Assembly (NCBI RefSeq): GCF_003382565.3
Contig: NZ_CP086253.1
Location: 806,001 to 870,000, forward strand
Reading direction: 5' to 3'
DNA length: 64,000 nucleotides
Origin: Pectobacterium aquaticum
Lineage (GTDB): Bacteria > Pseudomonadota > Gammaproteobacteria > Enterobacterales > Enterobacteriaceae
Shown here: positions 55,101 to 63,087 of the stretch, one piece after another
Layout of the letters: every line of letters starts with the position of its first letter
Numbering within the stretch: position 1 is the first letter of the stretch
The notes under the pieces: model-generated
The model's input: the letters and a program-made list of their open reading frames with translations, nothing else
Told to the model about the DNA's origin: nothing
Databases searched by the model: none
Program-made: the position numbers and the translations under genes

Positions 55101-58100
55101 AGTCAGGATCCTGAATTGGCGGGTTCGTCACCCACTTTCACTTTCAGCATTCGTGACAATGACAATAACGTCGCTGACCTGGATATCACCGTCGATCTCG
55201 TCGGTGTGAACGATCCGTCAACGTTAACGACGACGGTGCTCAACCCACAGATTCCGGGCAACGGCGAGTTCGTTAAGCTGTTTAAAGATACCCAGATTGA
55301 CACCATTGAGCGCGGGCAAACCCTCTGGCAGATCGTGATGACGTTTGATGTGTCAGGGCCGAATGAGGCGATCAACGTGGGAGGCGCCACGATCGTTCTT
55401 GAATCATCCAATGGTGTACGAAAAACCGCCAATGGGGCGGAATATTCTGTTGCGGTACAAGACGGAAAAGCGACACTTATCTTTTATTCGAGGAGAGACG
55501 GCAGTGAAACCGCCAAAATTATCGACAGTATCGGCTACAACTATTTGGGCAACAACCCGAGCGGTGAACGCCATGTCACCCTGATGATCAAGGAAGATAG
55601 CTATAACGGCACCGCACCGGAAACCACGCTGGAGCAGGCGATTACGCTGACGCTGGTGCCTGCGGCAGAAACCAATACTGCGCCGGTTATCACGATTCCT
55701 GGTACGACGCCGACGTATACCGAACGTGCCGATCCTATCGTGTTGGCACCGGACGCAACGGTGTCCGATGCGCAGATGGACAAGCTCAACGGTGGCAAGG
55801 GCAACTACGACGGCGCGACGCTGAAGATTACGCTGGGTGACGGTAAAACGGCGCTGGATAAGCTAAGCCTCCGTTCTGGCAACGGCCTGACGCTATCCGG
55901 CGATACGCTGCAGAAAGACGGCGTCACAATTGGTCAGGTCAGTAATAAAGACGGCGTGTTGACGATTCGCTTCAACGCGAATGCAGGCACAATCCCGACC
56001 ACGGAAGACGTGCAGAATACGCTGCGCCAGATTACCTACGCCAGCGACAGCCGTACGCCAGCCGCGCAGGTTGCCGTGACGGTGACGTTGTCCGATCGCT
56101 ATCTGGACTCTCAGGTCACGGCCTTGTCGGTCGCGATTACCGCGATCAACGACACGCCTGTCGTGGCGAACGATCCAGTGCTTTCTGCCGATGAACTGCG
56201 TTTGGTGAATACCTACACCGCGATTAGCGGGCTGGGCACGTTGACGGCGGCTGCTCGTACGACCGATGGGCTGTCTTTGTATGTCAGCGATGATAAAGGC
56301 GCGATTGCCTTATTCCAGCGTGATGCGAACAGCGGCGAATTAACCTATGTGCGCACCTTTGCGGCGGCAGAGGGCGTGACAGGAATCAGTCGGCTACAGG
56401 TTTCTGCCGATGGCAACAGTGTGTATGCGCTGCGTGCCGACGGCAATGCGATTGTCTGGTTTAGCCGGAATAGTGAAGGCAATCTGGAACATAAAGAAAC
56501 CATTGTTGATGACTACGAGATACACAACAGCAACCTTTACGACATCAAAGGGATCATCCTGTCTGATGATGGCAAGACGTTGTATGTCATCAACAACTAC
56601 AACCTTCTCTGGTTTACCCGCGACACAGCAACAGGCAAGCTTGATTATGTTGGGCTGGTCGAGGGCGGGATGTGGAGTGAGCCTTACCTGTGGCAATCGA
56701 GTGAGGTAGTCAGCCGCGGTAATCTGCTATTTGTGACGACGAACACCAGTAGTGGTTCATCACTGATTGTGTATACGCGTGGTGACGACGGCAAGCCGAC
56801 GCTATTGGGGAACATCCGCAGCTTTACCGATGCCGCAGACAATACCGTAGAACTTTCAGGGCTGGAGCAACTCACGGTCAGCGCTGATAGCCGCAGCATT
56901 TTTGTCGCCAGTGCAGGGCAGATCGATGCCTTCTCGCTGGATACCGCTACGGGAACCTTCACGCACCTTGCTCGCGTTGCGGCAGAAGGCACGGTGAGTG
57001 ATATCGCCCTCTCTGCGGATGCGCGGGTGCTGTACGTCACGCAAAGCGACGGGGCGCTCACTCGCTATGTATTGAACGGCGAGACGCTGACAAAACTCGA
57101 TACGCTGAAAAACGAGGGTACAGGCTTCATTCATCTGCTGCCAGTTGACGGTGGGCTGATTGCGCTCGGCAACGGCGTGTCTGTGCTGGATGAAGCTTCT
57201 CGCCTGCCGGTTTATCGCATTGATGGCCCGGCAATTATCGTTGCACCGTCTATCGTCCTCAGCGATGCGGAACTCGATGTATTGAACGGCGGGGCGGGAA
57301 ATTATCAGGGTGCCTCCATCACGCTACAGCGCGGTGAAACGGCCTCAACAAGCGATCGCTTCGATTTTACTGCGGGTAACGGTTTCACCTTAGCGAATGG
57401 CGTCATTAGCAAAGACGGGCAAGCGGTGGCCATCTTCACGCAGGCGGATGGCAAGCTCACCGTGACCTTCACTGCTGCCCTTTCTCGTGCGGATGCGACG
57501 GTGCTGGCACGCCAGATTAGCTGGGCGACGAGCGCACCGCTGACGGGGAGCGCGACATCGCTGACGCTGGTGTTTAATGACGGCGCAGCCGATTCTGCGG
57601 TACAGGCGCTCGACGTTACGCTGTCGAGAGAGGTGAACCTGCCTCCGGTTGGTCATGCTGAGCAGTTCACGCCGCCAACGGCACAGGCGGGTACTCGCTG
57701 GTCTTATACCTTACCGGGTACGTTATTTACCGATCCTGAAAATAATGCGCTGACGTTTACTGTTAATGATGCGCAACTGCCAGACGGCGTGCGTTTTGAT
57801 AGTGCAACACGGACGCTCAGCGGCACGCCGTCAACGGCGGGAACGTTCAACCTGACGATTACCGCCAGAGACAGCGCGGGTAACGCGACGGCGCTGAATG
57901 TGGTGCTGACGATCAATGCTGCCTCGACGCCGGTCGATCCTGGCACACCAGTCGATCCCGGTACACCAACAGAGCCAGTGAACCCCGACACCACCACAGC
58001 GGCACCAGTGATTCTGGTGCAGCAAGGCGTGAGCCTGCCTGCTGATTCGGGCGAAAGAGAGCGCGAACAGCCGCTGGGGGCGATTGTCGCCGATCTGTCT

Positions 58101-58847
58101 CGCCCGGAAGCACAACCGCTACCAACCAACATCGTTACCGAACCCGTACGCCAGCGTGATGCCGATACGTCACGCCAGTCGGATGCCCCTTGGGTGCTCG
58201 ATCCCGTCATGTCATCGCTGATGCCGACGCTGGAGCAGGTCAACTTCTCTTCACGCGCTGAGGCGTCTATTCGCGATAACACCGCGCTGCGTTCGGCTGA
58301 CTCCAATCTGTTCCTGAGCGTGCGCGGTCAGACAACGTCGCTGGAATCGGCTTTCAGCAGCGTACAGGGCGCCTTACAGCCGGATGCCTCCGGCGCACTC
58401 GCCTTTAGCCTGCCGCAGCGCATGTTCAGCGTGCGTGAAGGCAATGCCACGCTGACGCTGCAACTGGCGAACGGACGTCCGCTGCCTGCTTGGGTGCAGT
58501 TCGATGTCCGCAACGGCGTGGTGCGCATTACCGATGCCAGCGCGGTGCAGGTTAATCAGATCCAACTGGCGCTGAAAGCGCAGGCCGCAGACGGCACCAG
58601 CCGAATCGTACCGATTACGCTGCAAACCGGACAGGGCGATGGCGCAGAGATGACAACTGACCGTGGTGCTATGCAATTACCCGCACACTCTGTTGTTCCC
58701 ACTGCCGCATACCCGGCTGAAAACCGGAATGCAGAACGGTTAGCGCCAGCGGGGAAAACCGCCTTTACCGAACAACTGCGTCAGCATCAGCCTGAACAGG
58801 ATGCCCTGCTGGCGGCGCTCAGTGAACTGAGCAGCCTGCGTACATAG
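49137..58847 (+). CDS. Giant LEPR-motif multi-propeller surface protein
   Basis: This is a 3236-residue protein with no classical signal peptide. The N-terminus is basic (SRSKSGSGFTRTPRQ), then LEPRMMFDAAAV at residues 35-46, the LEPR-xLL/xxFDAA sorting-type motif of very long surface proteins. Four YVTN/lactonase-like beta-propellers follow (about residues 237-554, 861-1259, 1501-1878, 2348-2694). Between them are cadherin-like modules beginning LSDxxxDxLNxGKGNYxGA (about 556, 1280, 1888, 2181, 2701), three LFxDTxI-type modules (about 50, 698, 2023), and two Ig-like/He_PIG domains (about 1398, 2834). A short PVDPGTPVDPGTP linker and a 290-residue C-terminal region close it. There are no RTX repeats. 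ATG 49176 is an alternative start. It lies 19 bp after tadG and before its likely exporter genes. It is probably an adhesin or matrix protein (inference). Confidence 0.8.
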   Translation: MTRFAPFITGHDTMTFSRSKSGSGFTRTPRQAWVLEPRMMFDAAAVVTAVDVAAHVAATDTAPGIDATPVKATVTITDSSDSFQPVDLFSDVRVSADKNGQTLKDLVITVNRTGANQALVIDGKSITLESGSGTTRAEGDGFSYRVAVSGETTTVTVNIDGFTNNLADTRAMIDSIAYQPLDKTVAGGDVVVTLKSLSDEGGDDTDTADLNIHATVTIDSKINVAPVVSGDVVREVESFVTGTLAHSTEVAYSSDGRFVYAAGADNTLSVFSVDELGRLTQKQSVVVENLGTVNHLVVSGDGKSVYTVSGNGNLVHLSVNDGLLSYTGTISLGSGANGGLAISDDGAQVYVDASNNYGREVYVYSRDAVTGELSRVQTLESHRNGSIATSGNYVYIAHSSPLVFENHELKVYQREADGKLTLLHTLSLSAKGQDAIDYALATSPDGKLLYMGNPTENTITVYRLGSDNRLTQFNTVSSAPVGSLTLNADGSMLYAATTDGAINIYTVADSGNLILTGSAAGSTTGEDIALSADGRSLLVSGGGLIRYSSIRTVIHGSEVVLAERLTLSDANFDKLAEGKGDYGSSQLVLNRSGGESSDDVFGFNAENGLRFDNGQIFKGEQAIATFDQTGGKLTIAFLAGTSRDDANNVLKQITYRNVGSQSAAETVVLAVTANDGELNSTVTTVALLLTANSAPTLVSQGGSNLTLDTRGSSVTLFKDTAINTGEAGQALTKLSIGIDGLNNPHQEYLAVDGTVIDLSKNSAGTTASGYQYSYTYNALSGESSLVLSSVQGISSMAVMKLVDGLSYSTGKESTSDSGLRTITLTELQDNGGTANGGSDTATLTISSSINLALNDAPAIDAIYSPDATLFYNAVTLSGYSERVSAISVSQDGKTLLVTGSEGNNNSGKTYLRVYARDAETGELTLLQSFTQGEQDDPSTPAIEVNGLNTITTLAQSKDGSSVYVAGGSGSAYSLVQFSRDTTTGLLSYVGIVATQGVNGVSGLDAAVSEIVLSDDGTSLYAINGVTPVDGATTKNTVVFFSRDTTSGALTFVGSLVGSDTIPLKSPSGIVLSSDGTSAYISNLGNNSITVLSRDAETGALDYVTTINKSTIAADANSAEIPKDDRYLTGLQDIVISPDNRFVYVSSNTQGTVSIFSRDVDTGSLTYAGTLDLYNAGHIPANALSLRELVISEDGSALYVAAFGSKSLLVFSRDNDSGALTYLNSVELSVNTVNHLAVSADGKNIYAGVSTFFAGLNVLTAAAHAPYSQTADMPFATSVTLSDPELDAADDYKGATITVGRNGDASANDHFAFQSGGDLTLSGSDIQYQGATIATFSVSEGTAKIVFTDSVTKTVANQVLHQVTYRNEGGTVGAAIPMKVNFSDGAKETSLLLTLVPNKPPVVDNAEYTPPPATAGQSYTVALPKNLFRDPENGALKWDVSALPAGLTFDPETRTISGTPALNGAGTFAITVVVTDDSGAQAEQALTLRIAPNPEQVPTIGGESSALKNDQSLQDLYNLVIERNLMAGVKDTALSADGKILYAVSSPDGGSAVLSVFTRNAEGKFILSKILPHYREVFNEATSQFDRFTDNPSLAGASEVTLSADGQYLYVVGSEGNAVTIFSVGSDGELTQAGILDQAALGGRSLDVRSHIVSQGDYLYVTAAQPSSDTDARSVLVFKRGTDGLLTAVYQANNVIGASRLVLDPTGRYLFVSGSGSIVGVTAFSIDAQGSLAQVGQISGASEYYINGLALSPDGKTLYAIHADVGNYTLNTIAVSANGALTLASTEPFVFTDDRSDSGEPLATDLVVSADGTALFVIGRNITVFSRAEDGSLTLKQTIKSGEIGIGFSGLQNVELSADGKQLYLVGSDQVRILNVGTTGAVYTEGNDPVVLLPSGRLSDPQFDALNEAKGDYNGATITVGRENGGRPEDVFGLKADNGLTLDGNNILKDGAVIATFTQVDGALTVTFTAATTKSDAQNVLRQITYQNTSQDPELAGSSPTFTFSIRDNDNNVADLDITVDLVGVNDPSTLTTTVLNPQIPGNGEFVKLFKDTQIDTIERGQTLWQIVMTFDVSGPNEAINVGGATIVLESSNGVRKTANGAEYSVAVQDGKATLIFYSRRDGSETAKIIDSIGYNYLGNNPSGERHVTLMIKEDSYNGTAPETTLEQAITLTLVPAAETNTAPVITIPGTTPTYTERADPIVLAPDATVSDAQMDKLNGGKGNYDGATLKITLGDGKTALDKLSLRSGNGLTLSGDTLQKDGVTIGQVSNKDGVLTIRFNANAGTIPTTEDVQNTLRQITYASDSRTPAAQVAVTVTLSDRYLDSQVTALSVAITAINDTPVVANDPVLSADELRLVNTYTAISGLGTLTAAARTTDGLSLYVSDDKGAIALFQRDANSGELTYVRTFAAAEGVTGISRLQVSADGNSVYALRADGNAIVWFSRNSEGNLEHKETIVDDYEIHNSNLYDIKGIILSDDGKTLYVINNYNLLWFTRDTATGKLDYVGLVEGGMWSEPYLWQSSEVVSRGNLLFVTTNTSSGSSLIVYTRGDDGKPTLLGNIRSFTDAADNTVELSGLEQLTVSADSRSIFVASAGQIDAFSLDTATGTFTHLARVAAEGTVSDIALSADARVLYVTQSDGALTRYVLNGETLTKLDTLKNEGTGFIHLLPVDGGLIALGNGVSVLDEASRLPVYRIDGPAIIVAPSIVLSDAELDVLNGGAGNYQGASITLQRGETASTSDRFDFTAGNGFTLANGVISKDGQAVAIFTQADGKLTVTFTAALSRADATVLARQISWATSAPLTGSATSLTLVFNDGAADSAVQALDVTLSREVNLPPVGHAEQFTPPTAQAGTRWSYTLPGTLFTDPENNALTFTVNDAQLPDGVRFDSATRTLSGTPSTAGTFNLTITARDSAGNATALNVVLTINAASTPVDPGTPVDPGTPTEPVNPDTTTAAPVILVQQGVSLPADSGEREREQPLGAIVADLSRPEAQPLPTNIVTEPVRQRDADTSRQSDAPWVLDPVMSSLMPTLEQVNFSSRAEASIRDNTALRSADSNLFLSVRGQTTSLESAFSSVQGALQPDASGALAFSLPQRMFSVREGNATLTLQLANGRPLPAWVQFDVRNGVVRITDASAVQVNQIQLALKAQAADGTSRIVPITLQTGQGDGAEMTTDRGAMQLPAHSVVPTAAYPAENRNAERLAPAGKTAFTEQLRQHQPEQDALLAALSELSSLRT

Positions 58848-58886
58848 CACACGTAGGCTGAATATTAAGACGAGATTTTATTTACT

Positions 58887-59085
58887 TATACCCTAAATAA
58901 TTCGAGTTGCGTGAAGGCGGCAACTGCACGAATCCCCAGGAGCTTACACAGGTAAGTGACTGGGGTTAGTAAGGACAAATCGGCTTAGCCGATTTGAACG
59001 CCGCTTGCGGCGGCTCTTCAGAGCGAGGCTCAGATATGAGCCGAGTATTGCCAACGCACAAGCAGCTTGAAGTATGACGGGTATA
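58887..59085 (+). repeat. ERIC element with a 72-bp internal insertion
   Basis: The same ends and core as the other two copies (aatccccaggagcttaca ... gtaagtgactggggt). Length is 199 bp, 72 bp more than consensus. The extra DNA lies after ctggggttag and itself contains hairpins (aaatcggc / gccgattt; gccgc / gcggc). It lies between the giant gene and the TolC-like gene. Confidence 0.9.
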
Positions 59086-59172
59086 ACCACTAACCCGGGC
59101 GTTTGCAGGCGGTAACCAACCCACCGCCTGCAAGATGAAGGGAACAGACAAATAGAAGATGGGGAGAACCCG

Positions 59173-60978
59173 GTGAATCAGCACATAGCGCATTTCTGGG
59201 ATAGCCAGCAACACGACAGTCAGCAGCAGAACGTTCAACACGAGGCTACACCACGCACCGCGGGTTCCCGGGCGTTACGGATCGCGGTAGCTCTTGCCTG
59301 TCTGGGGCTGGCTGGCTGTGCCGTCAAACCTGAACCGGTTACGATCGAACAGCAGGTCGCACAGGCGCTGAGCGACAGAACGCAGATGTTCGCTAATCAG
59401 GAACCAGTACGCGGTACGATCACGCTGGATGAGGCGATTGCCCGTGCGCTGAAATATAACCTGCAACAGCGGGTCGCGCTGATGGAACAGGCGATGGAAG
59501 ATGACCTGTTGGGCGTACAGAATCTGGATATGCTGTTACCGAAACTGACCGCACGCGCTGGGTTACAAACCCGCGATAACGTGGCCGGTTCCAGCAGCCA
59601 GTCGGTCACCACTGGACGGCAGTCGCTGGAAGCGTCCACCAGTCAGGATCAGACCATGCGCACCGCCGATCTAACGATGAGCTGGAACGTGCTGGACTTC
59701 GGTATCAGCTACTTCAACGCTAAAGTGCAGGCGAACAAATCGCTGGCGGCGGAAGAGCGTCGTCGTCGCGTGGTGGCCGATATTACCCGTCAGGTGCGTA
59801 CCGCTTATTGGGAAGCGGCCACGGCACAGCGTTTGCAGCCGGAAGTGACCACCGCGCTGACGCAGGCACGTCAGGCACTGGAATATGCGCGTCAGACCGA
59901 ACAACAACGCCTGCTGGCACCGGTTGAGGCACTGCGTTTCCAGAAAAACATGCTGGAGATGGTGCGTCAGTTAGAGATTGTCGACAGCGATCTGGTGGTG
60001 GCGAAATCTCGTCTGGCGGCGCTGATGAACCTGCCACCGTCGAGCAAATATGACGTCGTCGTGCCGAGCGAAAGCAGCTTGGTCGCGCCGAAGATGGCCT
60101 ACTCGCTCGACGATCTGGAAAACTTCTCGATGGTTAAGCGCCCGGAAGTGCGCGAAGAGAGCTATCTGGCACGCAATAGCGTACTGGAAACCCGTAAATC
60201 GCTGCTGCGCCTGCTACCGGGCGTGTCGCTGTTTGCAGGTATCAACGGTGACAGCAACAGCTATCTGGTCAATCACCAGTGGGCGAACGCAGGTGTTCAG
60301 GTCAGCGGCAACCTGCTGAACGTGCTGTCGTGGTCATCGGTGAAACGTGCCGGACAGGCGAATGAAGATCTGGCAGAAGTTCGTCGTCAGGCGCTGCGCA
60401 TGGCGGTGCTGACGCAGGTGAACGTCGCCTGGCAGGAATATCAGCAGAGTACGCAGATGTTTGGCCGCTATCAGGAACTGGCGCGGATTCAGCGCGGCAT
60501 CCTCAACCAGACCACGCTCAGCGTACAGCATCGTGCCGAAACGCAAATGGAACAGGTGCGCGTCAGCACGGAAACGATTCTGACCACCCGCGCGCGTGAC
60601 CGCAGCTTTGCCGATGTGCAGAACGCGCTGGGCGCGGTGTATCAGGCTGCTGGGCTGGATGTGCTGCCGGATAACGTGAACGATGTCAGTCTGGCGGCGC
60701 TGAGCAACTCAATTGCCCGCACCACGGGTAACCTTGAGAAAGGCGGCGTTGCGGTGCCACGTCTGTCCCTGTCAACACCAGCTACGCCTGCCACCACGAC
60801 GGCGTCGGCTAAAACCGCATCCACTCCATCCGCAGCACCTGTTGTGAAGCCGATTGCCTCGTCGACGACGGCATCGTCTGCTGCGACATCATCGGCTGGC
60901 GCGGGTAAGCCTTATCGCGTGGTGAACACGGATATGTGGGATAACCTGCAATCCCTACAGGCGGGAGGTTCGCGTTAA
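59173..60978 (+). CDS. TolC-family outer-membrane lipoprotein
   Basis: This 601-residue protein starts at GTG (GGGGAG 6 bases upstream). The lipobox LAGC puts Cys49 at the mature N-terminus, and the cytoplasmic leader of about 30 residues is unusually long. The body has two outer-membrane-efflux repeats rich in heptad coiled coil, starting ITLDEAIARALKYN. The C-terminal 100 residues are an Ala/Thr/Ser-rich linker plus a short folded tail (GKPYRVVNTDMWDNL), not usual in TolC. It is likely the outer-membrane channel for the giant protein next door. A 1-bp overlap links it to the adaptor. Confidence 0.82.
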   Translation: MNQHIAHFWDSQQHDSQQQNVQHEATPRTAGSRALRIAVALACLGLAGCAVKPEPVTIEQQVAQALSDRTQMFANQEPVRGTITLDEAIARALKYNLQQRVALMEQAMEDDLLGVQNLDMLLPKLTARAGLQTRDNVAGSSSQSVTTGRQSLEASTSQDQTMRTADLTMSWNVLDFGISYFNAKVQANKSLAAEERRRRVVADITRQVRTAYWEAATAQRLQPEVTTALTQARQALEYARQTEQQRLLAPVEALRFQKNMLEMVRQLEIVDSDLVVAKSRLAALMNLPPSSKYDVVVPSESSLVAPKMAYSLDDLENFSMVKRPEVREESYLARNSVLETRKSLLRLLPGVSLFAGINGDSNSYLVNHQWANAGVQVSGNLLNVLSWSSVKRAGQANEDLAEVRRQALRMAVLTQVNVAWQEYQQSTQMFGRYQELARIQRGILNQTTLSVQHRAETQMEQVRVSTETILTTRARDRSFADVQNALGAVYQAAGLDVLPDNVNDVSLAALSNSIARTTGNLEKGGVAVPRLSLSTPATPATTTASAKTASTPSAAPVVKPIASSTTASSAATSSAGAGKPYRVVNTDMWDNLQSLQAGGSR

Positions 60979-61733
60979 TGGCTTTTGGCATGATGCGCCC
61001 GCTATTGCTGGTCAGTGTATTAGGTCTGCCCCTGTTGGGGCAGGCTGCGACAACGGGAGACATTCGCGTACAGCTTAGCGCGCAGCGCTATACCGTGTTA
61101 TCCAGCGAAATTGCGGGGAAAGTGACGGATATTGCGGTGAAAGAGGGCGAACACTTCAAGCAGGGCGATACGCTGGTGACGTTTGACTGCACCGTGCTGC
61201 GCGAAAAGCTGAACTACTCAAACGCCGCAGAGAATGCCGCGCGTAAGAAGCTGGCGATTGCCGATCGGCTGGATAAGCTCAATTCGATCAGCCTGTCGGA
61301 TGTCGATCAGGCGCGATCGTCGGTGTCGATGGCGCAGGCCGAAAGCGGCGTCAATCGCGCCATGCTGCAACGCTGTGCCATCAAAGCCCCGTTCTCTGGT
61401 CGCGTGACGGAAACCAAGGTGAAACGTTGGGAATCCGTGCCGGAAGGCAAAGAGCTACTAGCGATTTATGATGACAGCGCGTTCGAGCTGGAAATGATCG
61501 TGCCATCGCGCTGGCTGGTGTGGTTAAAGCAGGGCAGCGCCTTTCAGGTCACGCTGGATGAAACTGGCCTGAGCTATCCGGCGGAAATCAGCCGCCTTTC
61601 TTCGGCGATCGATCCGGTTAGTCAGTCGGTAAAAGTCTTTGGTCGCATTACCCAGTCTACCGCCGGATTGCTGCCGGGCATGAGCGGCGTGGCGCAAATC
61701 GTACCGCCTGATGCCGGTAGCGTGTCGCCATGA
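60978..61733 (+). CDS. Short periplasmic adaptor, HlyD/RND-MFP family
   Basis: This 251-residue protein has a signal peptide (to about residue 23). The lipoyl half-motifs surround a short coiled coil (GKVTDIAVKEGEHFKQGDTL ... CAIKAPFSGRVTETKVKRWESV), followed by a beta-barrel and membrane-proximal domain. It is shorter than classical HlyD. Its gene overlaps both neighbours (1 bp and 4 bp). Role: bridge between inner-membrane parts and the TolC-like channel. Confidence 0.83.
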   Translation: MAFGMMRPLLLVSVLGLPLLGQAATTGDIRVQLSAQRYTVLSSEIAGKVTDIAVKEGEHFKQGDTLVTFDCTVLREKLNYSNAAENAARKKLAIADRLDKLNSISLSDVDQARSSVSMAQAESGVNRAMLQRCAIKAPFSGRVTETKVKRWESVPEGKELLAIYDDSAFELEMIVPSRWLVWLKQGSAFQVTLDETGLSYPAEISRLSSAIDPVSQSVKVFGRITQSTAGLLPGMSGVAQIVPPDAGSVSP

Positions 61734-63085
61734 CCGAACGGAACACGACAGCAACACAAACTGAACAGGATAACCGGCTGGCACTGCTGGCCGAACTATT
61801 ACAGCTGCAAAGCCGTGCCAGAGCGCGTGAAACGCTGGATGAACTGGCGTTTTTTATCGTCAACGAGACGCATAATTTAGTGAAGTATCGGCAGGCGCTG
61901 CTGTGGGACTGTGATAAACGGCGCTTGCAGGCGGCTTCCGGGCTGGCCTCGCTCGATCACAACGCGCCGTTTTGTACCGAATTTAGCCGCCTGTGCCGCC
62001 AGTGGCAGGAAGAGGGGCGTCAAACGCAGGTGCTGCAATGCCGCGAGCTGCCTGCCGATGACCAGATTTTGTGGCAGGAACATCTGCCGGAATTTTTACT
62101 CTGGCTACCGCTGCGTTTAGCGCAGGGCGATACGCCGCTGGTGCTGGTGTTAGCACGGGACAGCGCGTGGCTGCCTGCCGAGATCGTGCTGTTGGAAAAA
62201 CTGGCGGACGCGTATGCTCACGCGTGGGCGAGTTTGCAGAAACAACGTCGGCGGCAGACGAATACCAGCCCGAAGAAGCGTCGTTTGATTCTGGCTGGGA
62301 TCGTGGCGCTGGCGCTGATCTTATTGATCCCCGTTCGCCAATCGGTGCTGGCTCCGGCTGAGATCGTCGCGCATCGTCCGGTGATGGTGCGCGCCCCCGT
62401 GGCGGGCGTGGTGGATGACATTCTGGTGCGCCCTAATCAGGCCGTTAGCGCCAATCAGCCGCTGGTGCGACTGGACGTGCGCGAACTGGAAAACCGGCTG
62501 GAATCGGCCCGACAGGCTTTTGCTACCGCTGATGCTCAGTATCGTCAGGCACAGCAGCAGGCGCTGTTTGATGCCAATAGCAAGGCCAGTCTGGCCGTGC
62601 TGCAAAGCCGCCGCGAACAGGCGCAGAGCGAGATGGATTTTCTGCAACGTCAGCAGGAACGCATGCAGCTTGTTTCTCCGCGTGACGGTGTGGCGATTTT
62701 TGACGATAGCAGTGACTGGATTGGGCGCTCGGTGGCGGTGGGAGAACGTATCATGATGATCGCCGATCCGCACGATGTTGAGCTGGAGATCCAGTTGCCG
62801 GCGGCGGATGCGATTGCGCTGGAAAACGGCGCGGACGTGCGCCTGTTTCTCAATGTGGCGCCGAATTCGGCACAGGACGCACGGCTGGAGCAGATTGGCT
62901 ATCGCGCCGCGCCGACGCCGGACAATGTGATGGCCTATCGGTTGCGAGCACGCTTTACGCAGGATGATCCGCAGCTGCGCGTGGGCCTGAAAGGGACCGC
63001 CAAGCTGTACGGTAAACGCACGGTGCTGTTCGTTTACCTGCTGCGCAAACCGCTGGCGTCACTGCGCGTCTGGTTGGGCGTCTAA
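61730..63085 (+). CDS. HlyD-like adaptor with cytoplasmic GAF-like domain
   Basis: This 451-residue protein has an N-terminal region of about 170 residues that looks like a GAF-type domain (LDELAFFIVNETHNLVKYRQALLWDCD at about 36-62). It is followed by a basic stretch, one membrane helix (about 186-202) and a periplasmic HlyD-type part: lipoyl GVVDDILVRPNQAVSANQPLV, coiled coil, second lipoyl half and barrel. A cytoplasmic sensor-like domain fused to an export adaptor is unusual and suggests control of export. It has a 4-bp overlap with the preceding gene. Confidence 0.78.
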   Translation: MTERNTTATQTEQDNRLALLAELLQLQSRARARETLDELAFFIVNETHNLVKYRQALLWDCDKRRLQAASGLASLDHNAPFCTEFSRLCRQWQEEGRQTQVLQCRELPADDQILWQEHLPEFLLWLPLRLAQGDTPLVLVLARDSAWLPAEIVLLEKLADAYAHAWASLQKQRRRQTNTSPKKRRLILAGIVALALILLIPVRQSVLAPAEIVAHRPVMVRAPVAGVVDDILVRPNQAVSANQPLVRLDVRELENRLESARQAFATADAQYRQAQQQALFDANSKASLAVLQSRREQAQSEMDFLQRQQERMQLVSPRDGVAIFDDSSDWIGRSVAVGERIMMIADPHDVELEIQLPAADAIALENGADVRLFLNVAPNSAQDARLEQIGYRAAPTPDNVMAYRLRARFTQDDPQLRVGLKGTAKLYGKRTVLFVYLLRKPLASLRVWLGV

Positions 63086-63087
63086 CG

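Noticed and set aside
57704..58306. 200-codon minus-strand frame
   Set aside because: It is antisense to the giant gene and lacks family features; long antisense frames are common in GC-rich repeats.
49137..58847. RTX-type calcium repeats or a classical T1SS C-terminal signal in the giant protein
   Set aside because: I found no GGxGxDxxx nonapeptides, and the C-terminus (ALLAALSELSSLRT) lacks a recognisable RTX-type end.
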